A DNA stretch of 64,000 nucleotides from JAVVHH01 sp963848035 (GCA_963848035.1 CAWKCD010000001.1:3906001-3970000), one strand, 5' to 3'; positions 29,865 to 39,696 are shown, counted from the first letter of the stretch. Made by a program: numbers and translations. The notes: generated from the sequence alone by a model not told the origin.

Positions 29865-32492
29865 TCACCGCGCGGTCGCGGGCGCCCTCGGCTTGGCGGC
29901 GGCTTTCTTCGCCGGCGCTTTTTTCGCAGCCGGCTTGGCCGAGGAGGACGCCTTCTTGGCCGGCGCTTTCTTGCCGCGGCCGGGCTTGGCCTTCAGCACT
30001 TTCCCCTTGGTGGCGAGCAGCGCGACCGCCTCGTCGAGCGAGATGTCGGTCATGGCGACGTCCTTGGGCAGGTTCGCCACCGTGTTGCCGTGCTGGACAT
30101 ACGGGCCGAAGCGGCCCTTGCGCACGGCGACCAACTCCTTGTCTCCGGGATGGGCGCCGAGGGTGCGGACACTGTCGAGCTTCTTGGCGATCGCGTCGAC
30201 GGCACGGTTGATGCCGACGCTCAGCACGTCGTCGTCCTTGTCCAGCGAGGCGAAGATGGCGCCCATCTTCACATAGGGGCCGAACCGGCCGATGCCGGCC
30301 TCGATCGGCTCGCCGCGCTCGGGATGAATGCCGATCAAGCGCGGCAGCGAGAGCAAGCCGATCGCCTGTTCGAGCGTCATCTGTTCGCCGTCGACCCCGC
30401 GGGGGATCGCAGAGCGTCTCGGCTTGTGCTTCTTGTCGGCCGGGTCTGGCTCGCCCTGCTGGACATAAAGACCGTACGGGCCGCGGCGGACGACGATCGG
30501 TTCGCCGGTCTGCGGGTGGTGGCCGAGTTCGCGCTTGCCCTCCTTGAGGGTTTCGCCGGACTCTTCGCCGCTCTCGATGGCCAAGCGTCGCGTGTATTCG
30601 CAGGTGGGGTAATTCGAGCAGCCGATGAAGCTGCCGTGGCGCCCCAGTTTCAGGCCGAGCCGGCCCTTGCCGCAGGCTGGGCATTCGCGCGGATCACCGC
30701 CATCGGCGGGAACCGGGAAGAAGTGCGGGCCGAGGTCGCGGTCGAGCGCGTCGATCACGTCGGAGATCTTGAGGTCGCGCGTCTGCTCGACGGCCTTCGA
30801 GAACTCGTCCCAGAATACCTTCATCACCAGGCGCCAATCGGCCCGGCCGCCGGAGATGTCGTCGAGCTGCTCCTCGAGTGAGGCGGTGAAGCCGGTGTCG
30901 ACGTAGCGCTCGAAGAAACTGGTCAGGAACGCGGTGACTAGACGGCCGCGATCCTCGGGGATGAAACGCCGGTTCTCCAGGCGCACGTAGTTGCGGTCGC
31001 GCAGAACGGTCAGGATGCTGGCGTAGGTGCTGGGGCGGCCGATCCCGAGCTCCTCCATCTTCTTGACCAGGCTCGCCTCGGAATAACGCGGCGGCGGCTG
31101 TGTGAAATGCTGCTCGGCGACGACCCGGTCACGCTTGACGGGGTCACGCTCGTGCATCGGCGGCAGCATGCGGCTGTCGTCGGCGGCGCCCTCTGGTGCG
31201 TCGTCCACATCCTCGCGGTAGAGCTTGAGAAAGCCGTCGAACGCGATGATCGAGCCATTGGCGCGCAGCTTGGTGCCGCCGCTGGCGACATCGACGGCGA
31301 CCTGGTCGAGCTCGGCCGACTGCATCTGGCTGGCCACGGCCCGTTTCCAGACCAGCTCGTAAAGCCGCTGCTGCTCGCCATTGAGGTAGCGCGCGACCTG
31401 GTCGGGCGTGCGGCTGACGTCGGTCGGGCGGATCGCCTCGTGCGCTTCCTGGGCGTTCTTGGCCTTGCTGGCATATTCGCGTGGGGCGGCAGGAACGTAA
31501 TCGGGGCCGTAGGCGTGTCCGACATGCTCGCGAATCGATTGCATGGCCTCGCGGGCCATCTGGACGCCGTCGGTCCGCATGTAGGTGATCAGCCCGGTGG
31601 TCTCGCCCTGCAATTCGACACCCTCATAGAGCTGCTGCGCGCACCGCATCGTCGCTTGCGCGCCCATGCCGAGCTTGCGGCTGGCTTCCTGCTGCAGGGT
31701 GGACGTCGTGAACGGCGGCGGCGGGTGCCGCTTGACCCGGCGGCGCTCGACCGACGCGACGGTGAAATTGCCGGCCTCGACCGTCCGCTTGGCAGCCTCT
31801 GCCAAATCGGCATTGTTGACGTCGAACCGGTCGAGCTTCTTGCCGTCGAGATGGGTCAGCGCGGCGGTGAACGGCGCGCCGGCCGGCGTGAGGAAATGCC
31901 CCTCGATGCTCCAATATTCCCGCGCGCGGAATGCCTCGATCTCGGCTTCCCGCTCGCAGACCAGGCGCAGCGCGACCGATTGCACACGGCCGGCGCTGCG
32001 GCTGCCCGGCAGCTTGCGCCACAGCACCGGCGAAAGGGTGAACCCCACGAGGTAGTCCAGCGCGCGGCGAGCGAGATAGGCCTCGATCAGTGGCTGATCC
32101 AGCTCGCGCGGGTGATTGATCGCGTAGGTGATCGCCGACTTGGTGATCTCGTTGAAGGTGATGCGCCGGACGGTCACGCCTTTGAGCGCATGCTTCTCCT
32201 CGAGCATCGCCCGCACGTGCCACGAGATCGCCTCGCCCTCACGGTCCGGGTCGGTCGCGAGATACAGCGTCCCGGCGCCCTTGACGGCCTTGGCGATGGC
32301 AGCGACCTGGCGGTTACCGCGCTCGTCGGCCTCCCAATCCATGGCGAACGCTTCGTCCGGCCGGACGCTCCCGTCCTTGGGCGGCAGGTCACGGACATGG
32401 CCGAAGCTGGCCAGCACGGTGAACCCGTCGCCGAGATATTTGTTGATGGTCTTGGCCTTAGCAGGCGATTCGACGACGACGACGTCGGTCAT
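29865..32492 (-). CDS. topA: DNA topoisomerase I
   Basis: TopA relaxes negative supercoils through a 5'-phosphotyrosine intermediate. The 875-residue product begins MTDVVVVESPAKAKTINKYL (TOPRIM), has TDPDREGEAISWH (metal site), GRVQSVALRLVCERE, and the active Tyr in TGLITYMRTDGVQM. One four-Cys zinc motif follows (CPACGKGRLG...CSNYPTC), then repeated RFGPYV/KGRFGPYVQ modules and a Lys/Ala/Pro tail that probably binds DNA or polymerase. AAGGAAG precedes the ATG at 32492. It follows dprA by 22 nt. Full length for the alphaproteobacterial form. Confidence 0.96.
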   Translation of the reverse strand: MTDVVVVESPAKAKTINKYLGDGFTVLASFGHVRDLPPKDGSVRPDEAFAMDWEADERGNRQVAAIAKAVKGAGTLYLATDPDREGEAISWHVRAMLEEKHALKGVTVRRITFNEITKSAITYAINHPRELDQPLIEAYLARRALDYLVGFTLSPVLWRKLPGSRSAGRVQSVALRLVCEREAEIEAFRAREYWSIEGHFLTPAGAPFTAALTHLDGKKLDRFDVNNADLAEAAKRTVEAGNFTVASVERRRVKRHPPPPFTTSTLQQEASRKLGMGAQATMRCAQQLYEGVELQGETTGLITYMRTDGVQMAREAMQSIREHVGHAYGPDYVPAAPREYASKAKNAQEAHEAIRPTDVSRTPDQVARYLNGEQQRLYELVWKRAVASQMQSAELDQVAVDVASGGTKLRANGSIIAFDGFLKLYREDVDDAPEGAADDSRMLPPMHERDPVKRDRVVAEQHFTQPPPRYSEASLVKKMEELGIGRPSTYASILTVLRDRNYVRLENRRFIPEDRGRLVTAFLTSFFERYVDTGFTASLEEQLDDISGGRADWRLVMKVFWDEFSKAVEQTRDLKISDVIDALDRDLGPHFFPVPADGGDPRECPACGKGRLGLKLGRHGSFIGCSNYPTCEYTRRLAIESGEESGETLKEGKRELGHHPQTGEPIVVRRGPYGLYVQQGEPDPADKKHKPRRSAIPRGVDGEQMTLEQAIGLLSLPRLIGIHPERGEPIEAGIGRFGPYVKMGAIFASLDKDDDVLSVGINRAVDAIAKKLDSVRTLGAHPGDKELVAVRKGRFGPYVQHGNTVANLPKDVAMTDISLDEAVALLATKGKVLKAKPGRGKKAPAKKASSSAKPAAKKAPAKKAAAKPRAPATAR

Positions 32493-32514
32493 GACTTCCT
32501 TATGCAGGCTGCGG

Positions 32515-33621
32515 TCAGGGACTCCCGACGAGGCAAGCCTTGTTGCCCGGCAACATTTCCACGCGGCCGCCGAGCTCCAGTTCCAGCAACGCCGCGACGG
32601 CTGCCGATGCGGACAACTGGCAGCGACGAACCAGATCGTCAACCTCAGTCGGGTCCGGGCTCAGGTTCTCGAGAATGAGACGGCGTGCCCGGTCGACATC
32701 GACCGGCGCCGCTTCATAGCGGCTGCCGGCCTCGGAAACCTCGGCGAGACTGGTTTGCCTGGGGCTGACCAGGTGTTCCGGCAGGTTGGCCAGCACGTCC
32801 GATGCGCTCTCGACGAGGTGCGCGCCGGAGCGCAGCAGGTCGTTGGAGCCGCGGCAGCGGGGGTCGAGCGGCGAGCCGGGAACGGCGAACAGCTCGCGTC
32901 CCATCTCGGCCGCGAATCGCGCGGTGATCAGGCTGCCGGAACGCGGGGCGGCCTCCACGACGATCACCGCCATCGACAGCCCGGCGATGATCCGGTTGCG
33001 GCGTGGAAAGTGGCGAGCCTGCGGCGCGGTCCCGAACGGCGCTTCGGCGACCACGGCGCCGCTGTCGGCAACCCTGTCCTGCAGCGCCGCATTCTCGCTC
33101 GGATAGGCGACGTCGATCCCGCCGGCGATGGCGGCTATGGTGATCCCGGCCCGCAACGCGCCGGTATGGGCCGACGTGTCGATCCCGCGCGCCATGCCCG
33201 AGACGACGACCAAACCGGTGCTCGCGAGATCGTAGGCGAGCAGCTCGGCCATGTGCTTGCCATTGGTGGACGCATTGCGGGCGCCAACCAGCGCCACGCA
33301 GCGATCGGTCAGGACGGCGATGTTGCCGCGAACAGCGAAAACGGGCGGTGGTGCTTCAGTCTGCGCGAGCAGAGGCGGATACTCGGGGCTGCCCAGGAAC
33401 ACCAGGCGGGCGCCGAACTTCGCCAGTTTGGCCAATTCGCGCTCGGCATCGGCCGCCTTGGGGATGCGGAGCGGCGCTGCCCGGCCGCCGGCGCGGGCGA
33501 GGCCTGGCAACGCGTCGAGCGCTTCCGCCGGGCTGCGAAACCGGTCGAGCAAGCGGCGATAGGTGATCGGGCCAACGCCCTCGGTCCGCACCAGGCGCAA
33601 ACGGTCGACATCGTCGTTCAC
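32515..33621 (-). CDS. dprA: DNA processing protein DprA
   Basis: DprA loads RecA on incoming single-stranded DNA during natural transformation. The 368-residue product has an N-terminal SAM-like helical part (LVRTEGVGPITYRRLLDRF), the Rossmann core with ALVGARNASTNGK, VSGMARGIDTSAHTGAL, FPRRNRIIAGLS and EAAPRSGSLITARFA, and a C-terminal winged-helix-like domain. The GTG at 33621 overlaps the plsY stop as GTGA. DprA is widespread in non-competent bacteria too, so it does not prove transformation. comEC is also in this window. Confidence 0.95.
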   Translation of the reverse strand: MNDDVDRLRLVRTEGVGPITYRRLLDRFRSPAEALDALPGLARAGGRAAPLRIPKAADAERELAKLAKFGARLVFLGSPEYPPLLAQTEAPPPVFAVRGNIAVLTDRCVALVGARNASTNGKHMAELLAYDLASTGLVVVSGMARGIDTSAHTGALRAGITIAAIAGGIDVAYPSENAALQDRVADSGAVVAEAPFGTAPQARHFPRRNRIIAGLSMAVIVVEAAPRSGSLITARFAAEMGRELFAVPGSPLDPRCRGSNDLLRSGAHLVESASDVLANLPEHLVSPRQTSLAEVSEAGSRYEAAPVDVDRARRLILENLSPDPTEVDDLVRRCQLSASAAVAALLELELGGRVEMLPGNKACLVGSP

Positions 33622-34205
33622 CGTTTCGCGCCGATCCTTGGCTCGGTTCCGTCCAGCAGCCGCGCGATGTTGGTGTGGTGTCGGGCGATGGACAGCGCCG
33701 ACACCGCCAGCCCGGCGAGCGCCGCCTGGCCGTCGGCGAACGCCCAGAGCAGCAATGGTGCGGCGGCCATTGCCGTGAGTGAGCCGACGCTGGACCGTTT
33801 GGAGAGGGCAGCGGCGGCCAGCCAGGCGATCAGGCACAGCAATCCGGCGTTCAGCGACCACGCCAGCGTGACCCCCAATGCCGTGGCGACGCCTTTGCCG
33901 CCCTTGAAGCCGACCCAGGGGGAAGTGCAGTGCCCGGCCACCGCAGCGAAGCCGGCCAAGAGTGCGGGAATCTCGCCCCAGTTCGCCATGATCAGAACCG
34001 CTACGGCGCCCTTGGCCCCGTCCAGCACCAGGGTCAGCGCCGCGATATCTTTGCGCCCGGTCCGCAGCACGTTGGTGGCGCCGATGTTACCCGAACCCAC
34101 GCTGCGGATGTCGCCGAGTCCGGCGATGCGGGTGAGCAGCAGGCCGAACGGGATCGAGCCGAGCGCGTAGCCGAGCACGATCGCGGCTGCGTAAAGCCCG
34201 GTCAC
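33618..34205 (-). CDS. plsY: glycerol-3-phosphate acyltransferase PlsY
   Basis: PlsY acylates glycerol-3-phosphate from acyl-phosphate, the first step of phospholipid synthesis, in the inner membrane. The 195-residue product has about five hydrophobic helices and the conserved cytosolic loops GSIPFGLLL, SVGSGNIGATNVLRTG, GHCTSPWVGFKGGKGVATA and HHTNIARLLDGTEP. Its start is inside the end of the upstream dihydroorotase-like gene and its stop overlaps dprA, so all three are probably translated from one message. Confidence 0.95.
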   Translation of the reverse strand: MTGLYAAAIVLGYALGSIPFGLLLTRIAGLGDIRSVGSGNIGATNVLRTGRKDIAALTLVLDGAKGAVAVLIMANWGEIPALLAGFAAVAGHCTSPWVGFKGGKGVATALGVTLAWSLNAGLLCLIAWLAAAALSKRSSVGSLTAMAAAPLLLWAFADGQAALAGLAVSALSIARHHTNIARLLDGTEPRIGAKR

Positions 34206-35494
34206 GAGCGCGGCGTCGCTGGGGTGAATACCCGCCGCCCAGCTTTCCAGGTGCCGATGACCATGCCTTCAAGGGCCCGGCCGTCGAACGGCGTGTTCTG
34301 CGCCTTGCCGGCCAACTCGCCCGACTCGACCTGCCAGGCGCGCTCCGGATGAAACAGGCAGAGGTCAGCCGCCGCGCCCTTGCGCAGCCGCCCGGCATCC
34401 GCGCCGAGCAAAGCGGCTGGGCGGCAGGTCAGCAATTCCAGGGCCCGCATCATCGGCAATCCGTTGCCATGCACTTGCGCCAGCGTGACCGCCAGCAGCG
34501 TCGCGAGCCCAGCGCCGCCGCGGGAGGCGAGCGCGAACGGCAGCCGCTTGTCGTCGGCGTCGCGCGGCTGGTGGTCCGAGGCGATCGCGTCGATCGTGCC
34601 GTCGGCGAGCGCGGCACAGACCGCCAGCCGGTCCGCCTCGGCGCGCAACGGCGGCGAAAGCTTTGCGAATGTTCGAAAATCGCCGATCGCCGTCTCGTTG
34701 AGGTCGAAGTAAGGCGGGGCGGTGTCACAGGTGATCGCCATGCCGTCGGCCTTGGCGCGGCGGATAAGCTCCAGCGCCTCGCCGGTGGAGACATGGGCAA
34801 AGTGGAGCAGACCGCCGGTGAGCTTGGCGAGGCGGATGTCGCGCGCCACGAGAATCGCCTCGGCCGCGGCAGGGATGCCGGGTAGGCCGAGACGCGTCGC
34901 CTGCTCGCCCTCGGTCGCCGCGCCGCCTTCGGACAGCGATGGGTCTTCCGGGTGCTGGATGATGCGTGCGCCGAAGCCGCGCGCGTAGGAAAGCGCGAGC
35001 CTCATCAGCCGAGCGTCGCCGATGGCGCGCTGTCCATCGGTGAAGGCGACGGCGCCGGCTTCGCGCAGAAGGCCGATTTCGGCCAGAGCCTCGCCGGCGC
35101 AGCCTTTCGTCACCGCGGCGTAGGGCAGGACGGTGATCGCGCCGGTCTCCTCGCCGCGGCTGCGCATCAGGCGGACGAGCGCCGGGTCATCGATCGCCGG
35201 ACGGCTGTCGGGCAGCGCCGCGATGGTCGTGATCCCACCGGAGGAGGCGGCCTCGGCGGCCGAAGCGACGGTCTCGCGATATTCGAAGCCGGGCTCGCCG
35301 AGGCTGGCCCGCATGTCGACCAGGCCAGGACACAGGATCGCGCCTTCGCCGTCGATGGGCGTGATATCGTCGGGTCGGCCGAGGCTGGCGCCCCAATCGA
35401 CGATCCGTCCGTCGCGGACAAGAAGTGCGCCTTGGGTGTCTACCGCGCCCGCCGGGTCGATCAGGCGGACATTTTCGATCAGTGTGTCAGGCAT
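34202..35494 (-). CDS. dihydroorotase-like protein without metal ligands (PyrC'/PyrX type)
   Basis: The 430-residue product has the dihydroorotase fold and overlaps pyrB by 8 nt, the place of PyrC' in many proteobacteria. The canonical DLHVHLREPG metal motif reads DMRASLGEPG, so both His ligands are gone. The later segments read IIQHPEDPS, HVSTGEA and ASDHQPRDADDKRLPF. It is therefore probably a non-catalytic partner needed to fold or assemble aspartate carbamoyltransferase, as known for PyrC'/PyrX. An active PyrC should be encoded elsewhere. Function as a structural subunit is inference from family and context. Confidence 0.85.
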   Translation of the reverse strand: MPDTLIENVRLIDPAGAVDTQGALLVRDGRIVDWGASLGRPDDITPIDGEGAILCPGLVDMRASLGEPGFEYRETVASAAEAASSGGITTIAALPDSRPAIDDPALVRLMRSRGEETGAITVLPYAAVTKGCAGEALAEIGLLREAGAVAFTDGQRAIGDARLMRLALSYARGFGARIIQHPEDPSLSEGGAATEGEQATRLGLPGIPAAAEAILVARDIRLAKLTGGLLHFAHVSTGEALELIRRAKADGMAITCDTAPPYFDLNETAIGDFRTFAKLSPPLRAEADRLAVCAALADGTIDAIASDHQPRDADDKRLPFALASRGGAGLATLLAVTLAQVHGNGLPMMRALELLTCRPAALLGADAGRLRKGAAADLCLFHPERAWQVESGELAGKAQNTPFDGRALEGMVIGTWKAGRRVFTPATPRS

Positions 35495-36419
35495 TCCGCT
35501 TGTCCCGGCGCGAGAGCACGTCGAGCACGGCCATCCGAACGGCGACGCCCATCTCCACCTGCGTTCCGATCACTGACCGGACCGGGTCGTCGGCGACGGC
35601 GCTGTCGATCTCGACGCCGCGGTTCATCGGCCCCGGATGCATCACGAGCGAGTCGGGTTTGCTGTAGGCGAGCTTGGCGCGGTCGAGGCCGAAGAAGCGG
35701 AAATATTCGCGCTCGCTCGGCACCAGGCCGTGGATCATCCGCTCGCGCTGCAGGCGCAGCATCATGACGACATCGGCGCCGGCCAGGCCGGCCTCCATGT
35801 CGTGGAACACCTCGACGCCCAGGTCCGCCGCTGCCGCCGGGATCAGGGTGGGCGGGCCGACCACGCGCACGCGGCTGCCCATCGTGGTGAGTAGATGGAT
35901 GTTGGATCGCGCGACCCGGCTATGCAGCACGTCGCCGCAGATCGCCACGAGCAAGCCGTCCAGGCTGCCGCGGCGGCGGCGGATGGTGAGCGCGTCCAAC
36001 AGGGCTTGCGTCGGGTGTTCGTGGGTGCCGTCGCCGGCGTTGATGACGCTCGATGAAACCTTCTGCGCCAGGAGGTTTGGGGCGCCAGACTGGTTGTGCC
36101 GGACGACCAGGAGATCGCAGCGCATCGCGTTCAGCGTGGTGGCGGTGTCCAACAGGGTTTCGCCCTTGTTCACGCTGCTGTTGGAAACGGACATGTTGAT
36201 GACGTCGGCGCCGAGCCGTTTGCCGGCCAGTTCGAAGCTGGTCCGGGTGCGGGTGCTGTCTTCGAAGAACAGATTGATCAGCGTCCGGCCGCGCAACAGG
36301 TCCCGCTGCGTCTTGCCCGAGCGGTTCAGCAGCACATAGCTCTCGGCCAGATCTAGCAGCGAGGCGATCTCGGGCGGGTGCAGGCCCTCGATGGCGAGCA
36401 GATGTTTCTGGTCGTACAT
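35487..36419 (-). CDS. pyrB: aspartate carbamoyltransferase catalytic subunit
   Basis: PyrB condenses carbamoyl phosphate and aspartate in pyrimidine synthesis. The 310-residue product has FFEDSTRTRTSFELAGKRLG (carbamoyl phosphate site), NAGDGTHEHPTQALLDALTI, ICGDVLHSRVARSN, and the aspartate-binding HPGPMNRGVEI. Its start overlaps the gltX stop as TGATG and its end overlaps the dihydroorotase-like gene. No pyrI regulatory subunit is seen, as expected for this type. Confidence 0.96.
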   Translation of the reverse strand: MYDQKHLLAIEGLHPPEIASLLDLAESYVLLNRSGKTQRDLLRGRTLINLFFEDSTRTRTSFELAGKRLGADVINMSVSNSSVNKGETLLDTATTLNAMRCDLLVVRHNQSGAPNLLAQKVSSSVINAGDGTHEHPTQALLDALTIRRRRGSLDGLLVAICGDVLHSRVARSNIHLLTTMGSRVRVVGPPTLIPAAAADLGVEVFHDMEAGLAGADVVMMLRLQRERMIHGLVPSEREYFRFFGLDRAKLAYSKPDSLVMHPGPMNRGVEIDSAVADDPVRSVIGTQVEMGVAVRMAVLDVLSRRDKRNA

Positions 36420-37810
36420 CAGGCGGCGGCGTGCGCGATGCGGGCGAGCGACTCCTCGCGACCGAGCGCGGCAAGCGTTTGGTCGATTGGCGGGCTGGTC
36501 GTGCTCCCGGTCAACGCGGCCCGCAGCGGCTGCGCCACCTGGCCGAGCTTACGTCCCGCGCTCTCGGCATAGAGGCGCAGGGCCGCATCGAGCGAGGCGG
36601 ACGTCCAGTCCGTCTCGCCGAGGGCCGCCGAGAGCGACTTCAGGGTGAGCTTCGCTTCGTCGGTGAGCATCGCTTTTGCCTTCGCTTCGAACTCCAGCGG
36701 CATCTCACGAACGAGGAATGCCGCACTATCAGCGAGTTCAACCAACGTTTTCGCGCGCTCTTTCAGGCCAGGCATCAGCATCCGGATGCGGCCGGCCGCC
36801 GCTTCCGCGTCGAGGCCGGCCTTCGTCAAGCGTTCGATCACATCGCGCGTCAGCCGCTCGTCGTCGGCACGCCGGAGCCAGACGCCGTTCAGCTGGGTCA
36901 GCTTGACGTAGTCCATCCGGCTCGCCGAACGCCCAACGCCGTCCAGATCGAACAGGGCGATAGCCTCGTCGCGGCTGAGGATCTCCGAGTCGGCATGCGC
37001 CCAGCCGAGGCGCAGCAGATAGTTGAACACGGCCTCGGGCAGGAAACCCTGCTCGCGGAATTCCAGGAGGTTCACCGCGCCGTGCCGCTTGGACAGCTTG
37101 GCGCCGTCCGCGCCATGGATGAGCGGCATGTGGGCGAAGCGGGGCAGTTCCCAATCCATGGCGTTGAACACTTGGATCTGCCGGAACGTGTTGGTGAGGT
37201 GGTCGTCGCCGCGGATCACGTGGGTGATGCCCATGTCATGATCGTCGACGACAACCGCGTGCAAGTAGGTCGGCGAGCCGTCGCTGCGCAGGATGATCAT
37301 GTCGTCGAGTTCGGTGTTCTTGACCGTGACTTCGCCCTGGATGAGGTCCTGGACGACGGTCTCGCCCTCGCGTGGTGCACGCAGACGGATCACCGGCGGG
37401 ACGCCCGGCGGCGCTTCGGCCGGGTCGCGATCTCGCCAGGTGCCGTCGTACCGGGGCGGGCGGCCCTCGGCGACGGCACGTTCGCGCATCGCGCGGAGCT
37501 CGTCCTGCGTGCAGTAGCAGCGATAGGCGCGGCCGCGCGCCAGCATCTCGTGCGCGACCTCGGCGTGCCGGGCTTCGCGGGTCGACTGAAATACCGGGGG
37601 CTGGTCCGGAGGGATGCCGAGCCAGGCGAGCCCTTCCAGGATAGCCTGGGTGAACTCGTCCTTGCTCCGCTCGCGGTCGGTATCCTCGATCCGGATCAGG
37701 TATTCGCCGCCGTGATGGCGGCTGAACAGATAGTTGAACAGGGCGGAGCGAGCGCTGCCGATGTGGAGCAAGCCAGTCGGGCTGGGCGCAAAACGGGTGC
37801 GGACGGACAT
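36419..37810 (-). CDS. gltX: glutamyl-tRNA synthetase
   Basis: GltX charges tRNA-Glu (and often tRNA-Gln in this class). The 463-residue product has the class I motifs FAPSPTGLLHIGSARSALFN (HIGH-like HIGS) and GAKLSKRHGA (KMSKS-like KLSKR), and the RIEDTDRERS glutamate site. The ATG at 37810 starts at the conserved MSVRTRFAPSPTG. It heads a long minus-strand housekeeping run and diverges from comEC across about 70 bp. Confidence 0.95.
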   Translation of the reverse strand: MSVRTRFAPSPTGLLHIGSARSALFNYLFSRHHGGEYLIRIEDTDRERSKDEFTQAILEGLAWLGIPPDQPPVFQSTREARHAEVAHEMLARGRAYRCYCTQDELRAMRERAVAEGRPPRYDGTWRDRDPAEAPPGVPPVIRLRAPREGETVVQDLIQGEVTVKNTELDDMIILRSDGSPTYLHAVVVDDHDMGITHVIRGDDHLTNTFRQIQVFNAMDWELPRFAHMPLIHGADGAKLSKRHGAVNLLEFREQGFLPEAVFNYLLRLGWAHADSEILSRDEAIALFDLDGVGRSASRMDYVKLTQLNGVWLRRADDERLTRDVIERLTKAGLDAEAAAGRIRMLMPGLKERAKTLVELADSAAFLVREMPLEFEAKAKAMLTDEAKLTLKSLSAALGETDWTSASLDAALRLYAESAGRKLGQVAQPLRAALTGSTTSPPIDQTLAALGREESLARIAHAAA

Positions 37811-37878
37811 GAGCGGGTCTCTAGCACACGTGATCCAAGCCGAAGAGTTTGCTAAGGAGCGTGCAAAGCGGGGGCGTT

Positions 37879-39696
37879 GTGCAACAGACGGTTGCAATCG
37901 ATGAGACCGAGCCGGGTTTTGGCGTTGGCGCATGGCTCATGGCGTGGGCCGATGCGGAGCGTGGCCGTTTCGCCCTTTGGCTTCCGGTCTTCATGGCCTC
38001 TGGCGTGGTCTTGTATTTTTGCCTGAAGGCGGAGCCGCCGTTGTGGGTCGGGCCGGCGGCCGCGGCCGCCGGGATCGCGGCGCTGGTGGTGGGTTGGTGG
38101 AGTTTTGCGGGACGACTGGGGAGCGCGGCGGCGCTGGCGTTGGCGCTAGGCTTCCTGTCGGCGCAGATGGCGACCTGGCGCGCGCTGCCGCGGCTCGAAT
38201 TGCCGCGCACGGCGGTGATCATGACCGGGACGGTGCGGGCCGTCGACGTGCTGCCGGATGCGCTACCGGGGTCCCCCGGCGCTATTGCGGCGACGTTCCT
38301 GACCGGCAGCACGTATGCGATCCCGCAGGCCGACCGCGCCGCGTTCCGCGACTTGGGGCTCGCGCATCTGCTGGCGGTAGCCGGGCTGCACATCGGGATC
38401 GTGATGGGGCTGATCTTCGGCCTCACCCGGCTACTGCTCGCCTGTTGGGAACGTTCGGCGCTGCATTGGCCGACCGAGCCGATCGCGGCCGTGACGTCCC
38501 TGCTCGCGGGCGCCGTCTACATGCTGATGGCGGGGGCGCATGTGCCGGTCATGCGGAGCTTCGCGATGGCGACGCTGGTCACGCTCGGGCTCGTGGTCGG
38601 CAGGCGGGCGCTTTCGCTGCGGGGCTGGGCGCTGGCCGCGCTCGCGCTGATGAGTTTTGCGCCGCAGGAGGTGGTGGGCGTCAGCTTCCAGATGAGCTTC
38701 GCCGCGGTGCTCGCGCTGATCGCGGGATACGAGGCGCTGCGCCCGGTGCTGTCCAAGCTGCACGGGCCCGGTTGGTGGCGGCGCAGCACGGCGAACGTCG
38801 TGGCGCTGGTGCTGACCAGCCTGTTGGCGGGCACCGCGTCGGCGCCGTTCGGCGCGTTCCATTTCGGACACATCCAGCTGTATTTCATCGCGGCGAACGT
38901 CATTGCCGTCCCGCTCACCGCGATGTGGGTGATGCCGCTGGGCCTGTTGGGGCTGGCGCTGATGCCGTTCGGGCTCGAGTTGGTGGCGCTGGTGCCGATG
39001 GGGTGGGGTGTGCAGGCGATCCTCGAGATCGGCCGGACGGTGTCGGCATGGCCGTCGGCAACGCTGGCCGTGCCGGCGATGCCGGGCTGGGGGCTGATCG
39101 TGCTGAGCCTCGGACTGGCGTGGCTCGGCTTGTGGCGCACGCGGTGGCGGCTGATTGGTGTCGCGCCGATCCTGGTCGGGCTGCTCTCGCCGATAGCGGC
39201 GCCGCCGCCGGACCTGCTGATCTCCGACGATGCCCGGCTGATCGCGATCGGCGGCGAGGGGCAATACTGGATCCAGAAGCACAGTGGCGGGTCGAAGTTC
39301 ACGCAGGAGGAGTGGGAGACGCATCTCGCGTCCGGCAAGTTGACTCCGATCCGGGAGGGGCTGCCGGCGTTTTGCGATGCGACCGCGTGCCGGGTCGGGC
39401 TCATCCTGATGCTGCGCGACAAGGGCCGGGCGCAGGATTGCGCGGGCGCGGCGCTGCTGGTGTCGGCCGAGCCGGCGCGAGGGGATTGTCCGCGTGGGGT
39501 CGCGCTGCTGGACCGGTTCAGCGTTTGGCGGGACGGCGCCCATTCGGTGTGGATCGAGGCGGGCGGCGTCCGGGTGCTGTCGGACCGGGCGGACCGCGGC
39601 GCCCGCCCCTGGGTCCCGCCGCTGCCCACGCCGCGCCGGGTGGTGCCGAACTTGCCGATGGCGCCTTCCGACCCGCTTCCCGCCGATGACGGCTGA
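37879..39696 (+). CDS. comEC: ComEC/Rec2-family DNA uptake channel, OB-fold apparently deleted
   Basis: ComEC carries transforming DNA strands through the inner membrane. The product is very hydrophobic and shows the competence-domain core GLAHLLAVAGLHIGIVMGLI, QMSFAAVLALIAG and many membrane helices. In relatives about 100 residues of OB-fold lie between the VRAVD-like strand and the ALPGSPGAIAATFLTG segment; here only one or two residues separate them, so the domain seems deleted in frame. The C-terminal part lacks a metallo-beta-lactamase domain, as usual in this group. Start is uncertain: GTG 37879 has GGGGG 4 nt upstream, while TTG 37849 and GTG 37861 are in the same frame. Confidence 0.8.
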   Translation: MQQTVAIDETEPGFGVGAWLMAWADAERGRFALWLPVFMASGVVLYFCLKAEPPLWVGPAAAAAGIAALVVGWWSFAGRLGSAAALALALGFLSAQMATWRALPRLELPRTAVIMTGTVRAVDVLPDALPGSPGAIAATFLTGSTYAIPQADRAAFRDLGLAHLLAVAGLHIGIVMGLIFGLTRLLLACWERSALHWPTEPIAAVTSLLAGAVYMLMAGAHVPVMRSFAMATLVTLGLVVGRRALSLRGWALAALALMSFAPQEVVGVSFQMSFAAVLALIAGYEALRPVLSKLHGPGWWRRSTANVVALVLTSLLAGTASAPFGAFHFGHIQLYFIAANVIAVPLTAMWVMPLGLLGLALMPFGLELVALVPMGWGVQAILEIGRTVSAWPSATLAVPAMPGWGLIVLSLGLAWLGLWRTRWRLIGVAPILVGLLSPIAAPPPDLLISDDARLIAIGGEGQYWIQKHSGGSKFTQEEWETHLASGKLTPIREGLPAFCDATACRVGLILMLRDKGRAQDCAGAALLVSAEPARGDCPRGVALLDRFSVWRDGAHSVWIEAGGVRVLSDRADRGARPWVPPLPTPRRVVPNLPMAPSDPLPADDG

